Shown here piece by piece: positions 34,001 through 44,179 of a stretch of 64,000 nucleotides of DNA. Every line of letters starts with the position of its first letter. The first letter of the stretch is position 1. Under the pieces are notes generated by a model that was not told the origin of the DNA, ran no database searches, and saw only the letters and a list, made by a program, of their open reading frames with translations. The DNA is from Aplectana chamaeleonis. Taxonomy: Eukaryota > Nematoda > Chromadorea > Rhabditida > Cosmocercidae. The stretch lies in assembly GCA_029168955.1 (NCBI GenBank), contig JAPDOI010000040.1, positions 2,158,501 through 2,222,500 of the forward strand. The letters run 5' to 3'. The translations under genes and the position numbers were made by a program.

Positions 34001-35941
34001 GTGGACAACCGGACTCAGTGAGACTCAGCAGGTTTTTGACGAAGTCTGACCAGGGCTTAATAGTAAAATCAAACCTGTTATCAATTGGATGAATAGTCTT
34101 TTCCGAAGAGAATATGTCCCGAGGAATGGCTCGTATGGATTATATCCAACTAGCGGATACTTCCCCGATGCAATATTATTCAGCTTATCAACCTGCAAAT
34201 GATAAAAAAATCGATAATGTGATGTTATTAACACTGCAAACAAGCTGCTATATTAAAACCCCACCTGTTCATCGGTAAGAGCCATATCTGTACCAGACTG
34301 ACGATCGAAAACTTTTCGCCTGAAAATATGAAGAAAGTAGCCAAAAAGTGTCAAGAAACAGTATCAACAGGGAAACTATGCACCGTCCATGCATATATCC
34401 TCTTTTTGGCAGGCAAGTTGAATTTGTTCATTCGCGCGCTCTGACGGAGCGAGATAGAGGCAATGAGAAAGAGTGGGAGAAAAGCGCAGCATACGCGCGC
34501 ACACGCACGCGATAAGCGGTAATAAAATTGAATTCTGAAATAGAGAGATGCGCATAATGTCAGTGCCCGAAGCCCAGGCCATTCAGACCATAGGATCGGA
34601 AGGATAGCTGGCGAACAACATGCAGACTAACAGCTTCATCGCTTTCCGCCCGCTAATTACCAACGATGCGCACGCTTCATCGCAGAGCGCCCGATCAGAG
34701 TTACGCCGCTGACAGGCTCGGCGGCATGCAATGAATAGGCATCGATTATTCGACGCAGCAAGACAGAGTAATTGAAGTCGTTATGTATATCAACCGCGAG
34801 AGAGGCGAGAAAGCGGTGTATGAGCAACGCGCTTGAACGGTGGGATGGGAGAGGAGCGAGACGGGTGATTGGACAAAACAAGAAGTTTCCCCTGCCTCTC
34901 TTGCGGGTGGAATGCATTACGACTTCAACCCCGCACGATAGAGTCCTCCATTGCATGCTGCCGCACAGGTGTTATCTCAGCAGGGGGGGACACTACGGCG
35001 CAGCGCACTTAGTCACGCCGGTTTTACCACGACGCACTGGTTGAGAACCGACCCGGGTTTCTCTCCTCTTCCAAAATCAAGAGTCATTGCGGCACGAAAA
35101 AAATTGGCGTGGACAAGTGCGATACCAGAGTGCTCCCGCGCTGCAATAGCTTTCCGCGCCTTCCAGCACGACGGAACTCTGATCGGGCCCTGAAGCGAGG
35201 CTGCGTAATTAGCGGTCCGCCGCAGCGTCAAGCGCCGCATCTAGAGGGTACGCGTTGTTTCTGCGCGGATGCGACTAGCTGTATTTGCAGGTAAAAAGAA
35301 GACGTAGTGACCGTTCAAATCCAAAACTCGAGGCTATCGGAGCAGGGGGGACACATGGCCCACGCCCATTTCTTTTCGATGCTGCCGCGCAATTAGATCC
35401 ACCAACATGGAGTTTCCCTCCTCCCAAAGTCGGAAGTCGTGGAGGCACGGAAAAATGGGCGTAGGCAGGTGCGATGGCCATGTGCCCCCTACCCCTGCAG
35501 AGACAGCAACCAACGGCGGCAGGGTCCGGCGTGAGCCGGCCGACGCCGCTGGTAAGGAATAGAAGTAAGACGTACCAGTACTCAGGATCCTCCATTTTCT
35601 CCAGAAACTACATCGATTTCAGTTTTCTTCTTGGGAGGCAGCGTCTTCTTGCCCATCTGGTCTTACCCTATATGGGTTTCCTCATCATACCACTGCACAG
35701 GAATATTTCCGATGGTGTTACGAAGATCCCTAAACACGGATGGAGCTTCATGTTTCAGATTAAGACAAAGCATAGAGCAAAAGAAGAGAAATATTGCACG
35801 GAAACACACCTCCTCATCTGAAGAATCGTAGTCGTACTCATCAGCAGCCTTTTTCTTCTGAACAGTCTTCACATCTCTGTCCAGTTTTTGTCTTCACTAG
35901 TTTCAGAAGTTTTGCGGATTGTCTTCTTCTGCCGCTCTTCA
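25029..35941 (-). CDS. BOP1: BOP1/Erb1 homologue, ribosome biogenesis protein (N-terminal half; broken frame)
   Basis: BOP1 is the PeBoW-complex subunit, with PES1 and WDR12, needed for 28S/5.8S rRNA maturation and 60S assembly in the nucleolus (family knowledge). Recognised minus-strand exons: about 35941-35808 (acidic [11 protein letters not shown]), 35729-35576 ([20 protein letters not shown] and EDPEYW), 34192-34075 ([15 protein letters not shown], then [12 protein letters not shown]), 29768-29651 (RFIPS, then [13 protein letters not shown]), 29585-29496 ([10 protein letters not shown], then MHMPAPK) and 25102-25029 ([20 protein letters not shown]). These cover the BOP1NT domain. A linker exon between 35575 and 34193 was not found, nor was the C-terminal WD40 propeller, which must lie left of 25029 or be lost. 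Breaks: A-run near 35885-35889, TAA where family members have Tyr (GYD) near 35665, a one-base shift near 35611, and a G-run near 34118. Exons 29768-25029 are intact with canonical splice sites. Introns hold two retrotransposons. Confidence 0.85.
25165..25401. mobile_element. GC-rich hairpin MITE (~237 bp)
   Basis: AAAACGGCCAAAGTCTCACC at the left end is inverted at the right end. Arms of ~115 bp pair through GTCGACTGCGTACCACGCGC and GTCGGAAGCAGACGAGTTTT. It lies in the BOP1 intron, 63 bp upstream of the 25102-25029 exon and just left of the retrotransposon copy. Confidence 0.88.
25483..26073 (+). pseudogene. Retrotransposon A endonuclease C-terminus and linker
   Basis: The frame holds [13 protein letters not shown] and the endonuclease signature [10 protein letters not shown] near residues 40-60, followed by a basic linker ([20 protein letters not shown]). 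It ends in a frame break near 26060; the continuation ([26 protein letters not shown]) is in another frame at 26060-26270. A functional element would carry one continuous polyprotein. Confidence 0.85.
26240..27259 (+). pseudogene. Retrotransposon A reverse transcriptase
   Basis: RNA-dependent DNA polymerase of a target-primed retrotransposon. Visible blocks: [40 protein letters not shown] (first catalytic Asp), [30 protein letters not shown] (the catalytic DD at about 26959-26964) and SDLGVLIS. All core motifs are intact, but the frame is broken on both sides (near 26260 and 27230), so the polyprotein is dead. Confidence 0.93.
27199..27801 (+). pseudogene. Retrotransposon A C-terminal domain
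   Basis: Continues the reverse transcriptase in a shifted frame with the usual post-RT region ([56 protein letters not shown]) and ends at a stop before the 3' UTR. Homologous sequence appears in the inverted 3' piece at 59450-59696. Confidence 0.88.
28028..28460. other. C-rich tracts and unassigned sequence in BOP1 intron
   Basis: Runs of CCCCCCC at 28032-28054 and 28092-28106, otherwise no repeat or gene recognised. The following 28461-29490 is likewise without recognisable features apart from short frames without motifs. Confidence 0.4.
30140..30445 (+). pseudogene. Retrotransposon B leader: 2A-like peptide plus PHD finger
   Basis: The frame runs [18 protein letters not shown], then GVERNPGP, then [20 protein letters not shown] with C-x2-C pairs (CATC, CFGC), H-x2-C (HFSC) and a final CIVC, a C4HC3 PHD layout. 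A TGA plus one changed codon interrupts it after FGCER, where a Trp is expected. PHD fingers are known in CR1-type ORFs, and 2A-like sequences are known at the start of some APE-type retrotransposon ORFs (family knowledge). Confidence 0.8.
30215..30283 (+). promoter_or_regulatory. 2A-like ribosome-skipping motif (GVERNPGP), copy 1
   Basis: A hydrophobic run ending [13 protein letters not shown] matches the E-x-N-P-G-P core of 2A peptides, with the usual Asp before V/I replaced by Gly. In 2A peptides the bond before the final Pro is not formed and translation continues (family knowledge). Activity here is inferred. Confidence 0.65.
30480..31130 (+). pseudogene. Retrotransposon B APE-type endonuclease
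   Basis: Recognisable blocks in two frames: [33 protein letters not shown] and [17 protein letters not shown], then after a stop near 30768, [16 protein letters not shown] (GDFNAH at 30895-30912) and SSDHIPVFV (31108-31131). These are the catalytic N, E, D-N and SDH motifs of the AP-endonuclease fold that nicks target DNA. Broken by at least one frameshift. Confidence 0.9.
31461..32520 (+). pseudogene. Retrotransposon B reverse transcriptase
   Basis: Blocks in order: [55 protein letters not shown], then after breaks at about 32075 and 32200, [21 protein letters not shown] and [11 protein letters not shown] (catalytic DD in YADD, 32449-32463). Several frameshifts and a stop near the DTVN-type first catalytic block make it non-functional. 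Confidence 0.92.
32790..33570 (+). pseudogene. Retrotransposon B C-terminal region with CPDC zinc motif
   Basis: Pieces of the post-RT domain are visible in alternating frames: [65 protein letters not shown] and [20 protein letters not shown]. The same order recurs on the minus strand at 42440-41480. Confidence 0.85.
33640..34070. other. Unassigned BOP1 intron sequence
   Basis: Short repeats of GGTCGATAC and CCCACCG-type words at 33578-33780 suggest a decayed tandem element. No gene recognised. Confidence 0.35.
34200..35575. other. BOP1 intron with dispersed AAGTGCGAT repeats; missing linker exon expected here
   Basis: Two plus-strand stretches (35080-35175 and 35420-35500) share CGAAAAA-ATGGGCGT-like and AAGTGCGAT/AGGTGCGAT words with 14925-14985 and 56235-56405, a dispersed nonautonomous repeat. 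The linker exon joining EDPEYW to VDKLNN should lie in this interval, but I could not identify it. Confidence 0.4.
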
Positions 35942-36309
35942 GACGTGCATTTTCCGCACAGCTGCTTCGCCCTTCTCAAGAACAGACATACCTAGAGAGG
36001 GATTATCAACAAAACCCCATTTGAGATCGCAATTTTCATGCCAGACATCCAATTTTTTCAAGAGAAAGATCACCATTCAATTAATACTGCCCCGATTTCA
36101 ATTTTTAATCCGTCCTCTACCACAGATACGATCTAGGTCCCCAACTCGGAATTTGGTGGGTGAAAAATAACATCAACCTTCTGAAAACCGGAACGCGCCA
36201 AATTGAGACTTCAAAATCACCGGGCAACTATATCTCCTAACACTTATGGAAAACAATCCCCAGATTTGGGCAACACTGGGATCAGTGAGGGCTTCAAGAA
36301 AGCACGAGT

Positions 36310-36680
36310 ACTCTGAGAAATGTTACCGCGACTCCTCCGGCTCGACGCCTTCGGGCGGCAAGCTGGAGGAGTTGCGGGAACGTCGAGGAGATGCGGAGCA
36401 AGACCGCGGGCGATTCTTCATTGACCAAGTCGCGGTAAGGTAACGGAAGAGCCTCCCGGGGAGTCGTGGTAGTTGCGGAAGCCTACCCCGGAGAAGACGC
36501 GGCAGAGGCAGGGAAGATTCCAGGATCGCGGAGGAGAATAGTCCGGGAAGGCGGTGGAGTCGCGGGGCAGTAGCGAAATAGTCGCGGTAGAGTCAAAATA
36601 AGATTCCTGGGTGGCAGGGGAGTCGCGGTGGAGTCGCGGAAGAGTCGCGGCAATATTTCTGAAGGTGAGGAGTCGCAAGC
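36310..36680. repeat. Imperfect GAGTCGCGG repeats
   Basis: GAGTCGCGG, AGTCGCGGTA and related words recur about ten times, with an inverted pair around CTCCTCCGG..CTGGAGGAG at 36335-36373. No coding frame with recognisable motifs. Confidence 0.55.
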
Positions 36681-36699
36681 CTGTGCAAAATGGATATCA

Positions 36700-36840
36700 A
36701 CGGTTGCAGCATAGTGCAATCCTATAATACTTATCAGGCGGCGTCGCGCGATCGATCATATAAGATCGCACTTCACCGCGCCGTCCGGCGGCGCGGTTAT
36801 AAGCTGCCCTTTAGGCACACCGGGCGACCAACCCTAACCC
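36700..36840. mobile_element. Hairpin MITE, GCGGCG-TATAA family, copy 1
   Basis: TGCAATCCTATAATACTTAT followed by a CGCGCGATCGA core and GCGCGGTTATAAGCTGCCC. The layout matches copies at 37285-37425 and 40165-40325. Confidence 0.55.
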
Positions 36841-37284
36841 ACCACTCGGGCACCATCGCGAGCCCTGACAAAATCGCGCGGTGTCCTCCTTCACTTAAGG
36901 GATTTGGACGCGATACCATGTCGGTGGGCCCTCTTCTTTATCATCCGGGATAAGTGCTGGTTTTCTGCCATTGTGGATACTGATCACTAGATGTATGCTT
37001 TTTTAGTCACGCGGGCTTTTCCTCTAGACCTGCTTGCTATAAAATTCCCACTGGGTATAAAGCGCTAGAGCGATCCCTCCCCATCATTCAACTCTGCTCA
37101 AGGTACGGCGCGAGGTTTCAAGGGTTTCCAAACAGGTTAGTCCCCCATTTGACTCTACTTTAGCAGAGCATTCAGACACCTTTTGTGAGTTCTAAGATAC
37201 ACGCCCAGGCGCATTTATTACGGTACTTCGAACTTGGGCAACTGAAACGACAATCGTATTGAGACCAAACTGCATATCGTATAT

Positions 37285-37425
37285 GGGGGTCGCTTATACT
37301 TCCGCCGCCGGGTGGCGCATGGTGCAATCCTACAATATCTATCGTGCCGCGCGATCGACATTACAAAAATGCATTTCGCCGAGCCGCTCAGCGGCGGAAA
37401 TATAAACGACCCTATAGCACGGATT
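37285..37425. mobile_element. Hairpin MITE, GCGGCG-TATAA family, copy 2
   Basis: Inverted ends GGGTCG(C)TTATACTTCCGCC and GGCGGAAATATAAACGACCC around a CGCGCGATCGA core. The ends pair with each other, giving a clear ~130-bp hairpin. Confidence 0.75.
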
Positions 37426-38710
37426 TGATTCTGTTACGGTAACTGCCGGGTGGCCCGATTATCTACCGCAGAAGATTCAAATCTACTCCAGCTGACCCAG
37501 CTCTATTCCGTGTTATATCTACTCATCTTTACTCAGCTGTACTCCGGGTGACCCAAATGTATTAAGATCCTATGAGAACTCGTACCGGCCTGGCAATTTC
37601 AGGCGTTCCTATATCTGCCAATTACGCTCACTTTGGAGCCCGAGTTCCTGTGAATTATGAAGCCCCTGATTCAGTTACTCTCCCGATTTTGGAAAGGAAA
37701 AGAAGACCCGAGTTGGTAAACACTTTTGCGAAACACGGGGTCAAGACGTCACCGCAGCCTCATTAAGAACGAGTTCCCAGGAAACCCAGAGTAATAACCC
37801 GAATTTATATGCGATAGGTTAGGCGAGTCCGCACTTCGATCTCACCTGAATTTGGCCCCGATACTTATGGAACCTGGTTCGAAATTGTCCGTCAGCGCCG
37901 AATTCAGCACCACAGATATTTTTTCACCAGTAATAAGTGGACCACAAAAAATCTTCGAACCCTGACGCGAAAATAGCCAAAAAGAGCGAATGAATCTTTC
38001 AAATTATTTCAAAGCTTCAAAACTAGATAAGACTTTTAGGCACATTATTTATTCGAAAGCTTGAAAAAAACAAGAAATTAGTAGAACCAGTTACAAACAA
38101 TGCGAGAAACCCGCAAGAGCTTATCGAGAGAACGAAAAAATATTAAAGTCCAACGAAACGCCAGAGAGTTTACGGATGTGCGCGCTGTTTATTGGGGATA
38201 CAAACCATGCCGCCCCTGAAAAAACCGCGCCGCAGTTCTAAAACGTGGATTTCATTTTCGAGAATTGAATAGAGGTTTTACAACCAGAACTCGCCAGGTT
38301 AGTTGTTCTTATGGAATCCAGATATATTTTTAAACATTTTTTCAAATCAGTTTGATGTGTACTATAGATTTTTAGTAAATGTACGCATGCAACGTCGAAT
38401 TTTACATTTTTGTTATTTTTTATTAAATAATTTTTTCCGATTTCACTGTTTTTATTATATACTAAACTTAGTAATTATATAGATAGATACATTGATACTG
38501 AATTGATTTGTTGAGGTCTGGAGCATTTTGAGAGCTCTCGGATTTTGATTATCACTGGCAGCGGGCGACATGGCTTTGTTTTTGTTTAAGCATCCATGTA
38601 CATATGTCACCTGTTATACCTTCCACCGCGCTGCTGCTGGTGAAGATCATAATCGAGAAACTTTCAGAAATGCTCCATAGATTAGGAATTTTTGGCTAAA
38701 CCGTGTGTGT

Positions 38711-38852
38711 ATGGGATAAAAGGGAGATGGGAGTATGGGGCAGGATTTAGTTTCTCCGTCAGCCAATCAGCGAAGCCTCTCCACCTCTATATGTCGTCGC
38801 CGATTGGCTATCGACTGAAGGGATTGACCTCGCCCCTTATCCCATCTTCTCT
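38711..38852. repeat. Hairpin with paired CCAAT-type motifs
   Basis: AGCCAATCAGCG at 38761-38772 is mirrored by CGCCGATTGGCT at 38798-38809, and an outer ATGGGATAAAAGGG is mirrored by CCCCTTATCCCAT. The CCAAT words could be NF-Y sites, but their symmetry fits a small palindromic element equally well. Confidence 0.5.
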
Positions 38853-39359
38853 CCTGTATTGCCGAAAAAAAAGTATCTTTGATCTTTGAAACTCCAATTT
38901 CACAATTTTCAGTGAGATGAGCTCTGTTCTCGATCATAGTTGTCTGGGATCCGTCCCTGCTTATAAGTCAGATGACGTTTGCATGCAGACGATATTTTAC
39001 ACTATCGAATGTATTGCTAAGTGATCCTGTACAGCACGACCGGTTTCATGCCAACGTTAGGGCATATTTTTCGTTACAAGTGCGAGCGTTTAGGTTATAC
39101 TCTTAGATTTTGATTTGCTATTTTTTCAAATGATAATTCTGTTTTTCTTCTTGATTTTGATGTTTTATTTGTTTGTACTGAAGGAAGGTTTTTTGTGGTC
39201 ATTTCTAAGCTGTAAGAGCCAGAAACATAACCATCGGCATATGAAGGGGAAGAGAAAGACGGCAATTTCAATGAGATTAGTGGTCGCCGTCGTTTTCGTC
39301 GCTTTATAAATCTCAATATCCTTTCACGCTACATGACCTTTAGGAATAAATATAGGCTT

Positions 39360-39600
39360 TACCTGTGGGGGGGGGGAGGTGGGCAAAACAAATGGGCCCC
39401 TGTGTTCTCACGTCAAGCCGGAGCTACGACCCCCTCCCCCTAGGTTACCATTTTTTTCATTTTTACGATCCTCCTCCAATTAAGTAATCCCCCTCGCGAT
39501 CCTCACCAGAAGTTTTTATTTTGGTGCCAAATTTTTACGACCCTCACCACCCATTCTGAAATTTTGACAACAGCGCTCGACCCTTTTTAGGGTGGGGAGG
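39360..39600. other. G/C homopolymer-rich segment
   Basis: A G-run at 39366-39375 and CCCCCTCCCCCTA at 39430-39442, with GATCCTC and TTTTTACGA words related to the GATCGCAAAAATTT repeat family at 40480-40760. No gene. Confidence 0.4.
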
Positions 39601-39669
39601 AAGAGAAATGCAAAATTTTCAACAAAAGTTAACTTGTGTCATTAACCATTGCATGCTGCCTAGAGTATG

Positions 39670-39900
39670 CCAACGAATATTCGAAAACAGAGTATTCTGG
39701 CCGAATAAACGAATATTCGATTGTTATTTGGAAAAGTCAATTTTTCGAATATTCGTAAAGTCAATTTTTGGGATTGTTCGTTTATTCGAATATTCGGAGA
39801 AAGTCAATTTTTCGAATAATTCGTTTATTCGCTACTCTAGTAGTCAAATTTCCCGAATAATTCGTTTTATTCTACTATTTCCGGAGAAGCAAAAATTCTA
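39670..39900. repeat. AT-rich GAATATTCG repeat cluster
   Basis: Degenerate, locally palindromic words (GAATATTCG, TCGAATATTCG, GAATAATTCG). The same low-complexity family occurs at 13866-14160, 15175-15445, 43900-44175 and 45500-45770. Confidence 0.75.
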
Positions 39901-39908
39901 ACGTAGTC

Positions 39909-40050
39909 GGCATGGATCGTGGAGAGACTTTGCGTTCACTGTTGAAGGTTGGCGCAAACTCAGGTGCCATATGCTATAAACATAGGTGCACCGAGTTTGC
40001 GCCAACCTTCAACGCTGCAGTGAACGCGAAAGTCTCTTCATGATTCATGG
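39909..40050. mobile_element. Hairpin MITE, GGCATGGATCGTG family, copy 2
   Basis: Inverted arms GGCATGGATCGTGGAGAGAC and GTCTCTTCATGATTCATGG around CATATGCTATAAACATAGG. Close relative of 11056-11200. Confidence 0.82.
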
Positions 40051-40164
40051 GAGATGTTACGAATTATTCGTTCATTAAGAAGAATATTCGAAAATTTTAT
40101 TCGTTTTGATATATTTAATGGTGCCGCGCCTTTCAGCGGCCGTGCTCCTAATTGGGCCCGTAGG

Positions 40165-40325
40165 GTCGTTTATACTTCCGCTGCCGAGCGGCGCGGCGGA
40201 AGTGCAACTTAAAATGCAATATTGATCGCACGGCGCCGCGTGATTAATATCATAGGATTGCTCTTCTACGCCGCGCCGCTGAGCGGCGGAAGTTTAAACA
40301 ATCTTTCATAAGGGTCGTAGGGCGA
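40165..40325. mobile_element. Hairpin MITE, GCGGCG-TATAA family, copy 3
   Basis: GGGTCGTTTATACTTCCGC at the left pairs with GCGGAAGTTTAAACAATC at the right, around a GATCGCACGGCGCCGCG core. Matches 37285-37425 in layout. Confidence 0.75.
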
Positions 40326-40479
40326 TCAAGCCTCAAGAAGTGTGAGGAAAACGGGGACGAGCGAAGGGCCGTAGTCGGCGGTCAGTAGACAGTTGTTCTC
40401 TTCTTCTTCTGTGTAACCGCCAATCAAAGCACTTCGCTCTTCCCTATTTTTCGCTCTTTCACCTCTTGATGAAAAGTTG

Positions 40480-40760
40480 GTGAAGATATCCCAGAGGTTC
40501 GCGATATTTTTTGGTCACCGAAGGGAAGCGCGATCGTAGCATAGCTTCTTTTTCAGACGCTTAATGCCGACTACTGGGAACGAGATTCCGAAGCGTCTGG
40601 ACAGCGTTTTAGTAATCAAATATAAACTGCTCCAGAAATCGCGCTTCGGGGAGGGATCGCAAAAATTTAGGATTTTGGAAAAAATAATTTTGATGGTGGG
40701 GGTGCGCTCCGATTTCGAAAAATTCACGCAACGCCCCGCTTGACCCTGCTTGTTTGTTTG
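40480..40760. repeat. Dispersed repeat, GATCGCAAAAATTT family, copy 1
   Basis: Shares AATCAAATATAAACTG, GAAATCGCGC.TCGGGG, GGATCGCAAAA and GCTTGACCCTG in the same order and orientation with 52730-52970. Shorter pieces occur at 46905-47195. Probably a nonautonomous element. Confidence 0.7.
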
Positions 40761-40822
40761 GTGTAAAGTTCGTCTGCGGGCAGAGACAGAATGAACTCTT
40801 ATCAACTTGTCATTCCTCTACA

Positions 40823-40950
40823 TATAGTGGAGTCCACCAAGAGTGTCTCATTTACTTATCAATGAGAAGCGGTCGATTGGAGCATGCATGAAACTCGTTG
40901 CAGCACAACCGTTCCTCGCTCAATCGGTGTCGAGCGTGCTGGTAACATTC
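40823..40950. mobile_element. Half copy of TATAGTGGAGTCCACC hairpin MITE
   Basis: Begins TATAGTGGAGTCCACCAAGA and continues through TTTACTTATCAATGAGAAGC; it lacks the mirrored second end present at 55278-55484. Confidence 0.75.
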
Positions 40951-41479
40951 GGGAATAGAAACGCCAAAAACCATCGATCACCATCTACCTAAAATTTTAA
41001 TCTTTCTAATCATTTCCGATCTACTTTCCGCATTTGGGGCATTTTTTCCGAAAATCTGTAAATCGGAAATTGGAATTCCGCTCATCCTCGGATTACAGAT
41101 GGAAAAGCTTTAGAAACTACGAAGTTATTCTACGTCTGGTTTAATGGTATTTGGCCTACAGATTTTGGAGTTTTGAAAAGTGCTTCAGATGCAGAGTAAA
41201 GTTTGAAACACCTTTGTCGGTGGTAAAAATATAACTGGATTGAGTGGACTTCCGATATCCCGATTTCCAATGGTTTTTCCCATTCTCATTCTCGTAATTG
41301 GAATGGCCGTTCCCGTTCTCGACTTCCGGATTCCCTGGTCTATGTGTGTCATCCGGGCTTTTTGGTTTGCGGACATTTCCAGATTTGTTGGGAGAATTTC
41401 CTGCCTCCAAGCTGTTTTTCTGGGTTCTACTGCTTTTTGGCAGTTTTGGTGTGAAACCTATTTATTAAAGACAGTGTTC

Positions 41480-42445
41480 AGGATAGTAACACGTCTTTGA
41501 GTTTTCACCGACGTTCTTCTGCTTCTTTGCAGCCACAGAGGGGTTCTGTATCACAGGTTCAGGATTCCGGCCATTAGCGGTTATAGTTTCGCAATCAGGG
41601 CACTCGTCAGGTTTGCTGCTATCAATCCTCTGCAAATATGACATAATCATTGGGGAGTGTCCACAGCGTAACGATGCAAGGGTACACCTGGCACGCCTAC
41701 CAAGTTCCATCTCGGTCTCGCTGACCTTGGGAGATGCGACTCCCAAAATGGAGTTTATGGCAACTCTGCTCAAGTGTTCCTTCACGAATAAGGAGGTATG
41801 CTCCGCGCGCAAGAGACGGCAGGCTTTCTTGTTGTGCTCGGTCAATCTCTGCACATCTACCTTTCGACGGAGCATCGGCGTAAAGGTTTTCCTTGATACA
41901 TCTCTCTCATCGGGTTTAGTACTCTTCGCGATGGATGATTCAGCTGCTTTACGATGTTGATGTACATTTGTTGCGCCTGGAGTTGGCAGTGGTCTCTAAC
42001 TGGCAATATGCTAGCTTCGGCGAGTAAGTGCTCAATTGGAGAGCTTTTAGAACAGCCTGTTGTTATTGCAATTCGCAGAGCACAATTTTGGACTCGCTAC
42101 AGCTTGTACTTCGAGGTGTCCGATTACGATGATGCTGCCAGACTGGCGCAGCATACCTGGGCAAGGCGGGTTGCACACTAGCTTTATACGTGGTCAGGGA
42201 TCTTTCTTAATTGCATCCCAGGACGTTCCACTGAGAGCACGTAGGGACGTTGAGTCTTGTTTTCACTGTAGCTTCGCTTCTGCTCCAGTGTTCTTATGAA
42301 ACCTCAACGAAGGATCCAACAAGAGTCCGAAGTAGCTCAGGGAATCTGGCGGCCCGGCAATCGAGTTTCCGTCCCATTTCACCATGGGATGAGCTCCTGT
42401 GCTCCACAGGATCAGTGGAAAAGATCTTACCGACGTTAGAAAGGA
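41480..42445 (-). pseudogene. Fragment of retrotransposon B (C-terminal region)
   Basis: The minus strand reads, in broken frames, a GSFVEVS-type stretch, LRIAITG-like text, [64 protein letters not shown] and RIDSSKPDECPDCE. The order parallels 32640-33420. It is truncated at both ends. Confidence 0.85.
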
Positions 42446-43895
42446 CCCGGTTCCAATTCAACACCAATGTCGCAGAAAAACGGTTACGCTTTCCAAAAAA
42501 AAGCGCTTTCGAACGCATATGTCACATATATAACCACAAAAAGTACTTGTCTATAAGGAGCGATAAAAGTTTCTTTCAAAAAGCGCATTCATTTTTGCCT
42601 CACACTGATAATGGATATGCTAAAACTCTAGGGGTACTGCACTATGCCTAATGGCCTTGAACAAGTTTCTTTTATTGATTAGATCCATTTATGAATACAC
42701 ACTTTTATTGTACATTTTCTTTCAGGCTCTCCATGTCATGGTTGTAGTGCAGTTACTGGCGACTCCCTTTCCTGTGGAGCAGCGGGATGTGTTTCGTGGT
42801 TCAACGTGCTAAGCAGTGTCTGGATTTCTCATGCACTTTGCATGTGTTCCACTCTACTATTCGTGACCATCTACAATCGCGCATTTCACGCAGTTACTGT
42901 GGTGGGGTGTCCAAATAGCCAGATGTTGTAATATGCACGCTACTCGGCGAATTTCTCTGTATGAGGGCCGAATCACAAGAAATCAGGCTTGGTCCGCCGG
43001 TCGAAAATACGACCTCTAGACAGCTTGTTTTTTCCTCAACTAGTAAGTCTGCTCCGGTTCCAGAGTACCTTACCAAGCGAAGACACTGCGCCTCCTGTTC
43101 AGCAGACGCGGCATCGCAGTGCAAAGGCAATAATGGCGCAGTAATGACGCGGTAGGTTCTCTGAACTTTGGTGCGAGGATCTCTGCACAAGAAGCCGAGG
43201 ATAACTCTCAGCATGTTTATAGCAGCTAATGTTAAACAAACTGTTATGCTTTACAGTTCCGCGACTGCAAGGTTTTGGTGTGGTTTGCCCATTGTATATT
43301 CTCATATGTATTTAGCAACGTGTTGTCTCCAGCTTCGCAAATACGGGTAACAGATTTGAAATTTGATATTGTTCATTCATTCATAATAAATAATCGTAAA
43401 TATGCCTCCTATCCCGACAAACCATTAAAGCCAGCAACAGTATCACAATGTGGAAAACGAGAAAGAACGAGAGGAAAAACAATTAGTGGGTGCTAAGCTC
43501 TACCCCACATCGTATCTATCTCTATCTAACCAATAGAATACTTCATGCGATAAGAAGAAAAGAGCTTTGAATGGCCAAACCCAATTGTGTCCTAGAGGCA
43601 CTTTCAGCTGGGACATTAGAGAGGCGAGATCCTTGTTTCGGCATGTTTCGGATGGTTCGTCTGCTGGCTATAAATGGAAATTATTATATGATGATGTGAT
43701 GGCAGTGACAGACCAAGGCAGCGGAAAAGGGCACTGGTGCGCTTGCGTACTTTTACAAAGAAAAGGAGTGTGGCCATGGCTGGCTATGTTCCAAATTGTG
43801 TCATTAATCAATGAACGTGGACAGCTGATATTTTTTTCTGGGTAACGAATTTTCTGCTTCTTTCTCTTTCGTGTTATTCCTGCATGTACCTATTA
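42446..43895. other. Intergenic, nothing recognised
   Basis: A plus-strand frame at 43567-43845 (92 codons) has no motif I recognise and no supporting splice or promoter context. Otherwise no features. Confidence 0.35.
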
Positions 43896-43899
43896 TAGT

Positions 43900-44175
43900 T
43901 GTTACTCGAATATTCGCAATCGAATAAACATTCGAATAAATTATTCGATTATCGAGTAATCGAAAATCTGATTTTCGATTATTATTCGAAATCGACTATC
44001 GAAAAAAACAGATTCGATCATTATTCGAAATCGACTATCGAAAAAAACAGATCATTCGATCATTATCATTATTCGAAATCGACTATCGACGCTGACAATT
44101 ATTCGAACATATTCGATCTTCGAATATATTCGAATAATCTAACCACAACCATTAGCGTAAATCGTAATTTTCGAA
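43900..44175. repeat. AT-rich ATTCGAAATCGACTATCG tandem cluster
   Basis: Three copies of CATTATTCGAAATCGACTAT with spacers of about 37-48 bp, flanked by GAATATTCG words. Confidence 0.8.
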
Positions 44176-44179
44176 TCGC

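Noticed and set aside
43567..43845. 92-codon plus-strand frame as a small gene
   Set aside because: No recognisable domain, no splice partners and ordinary length for chance in this interval.
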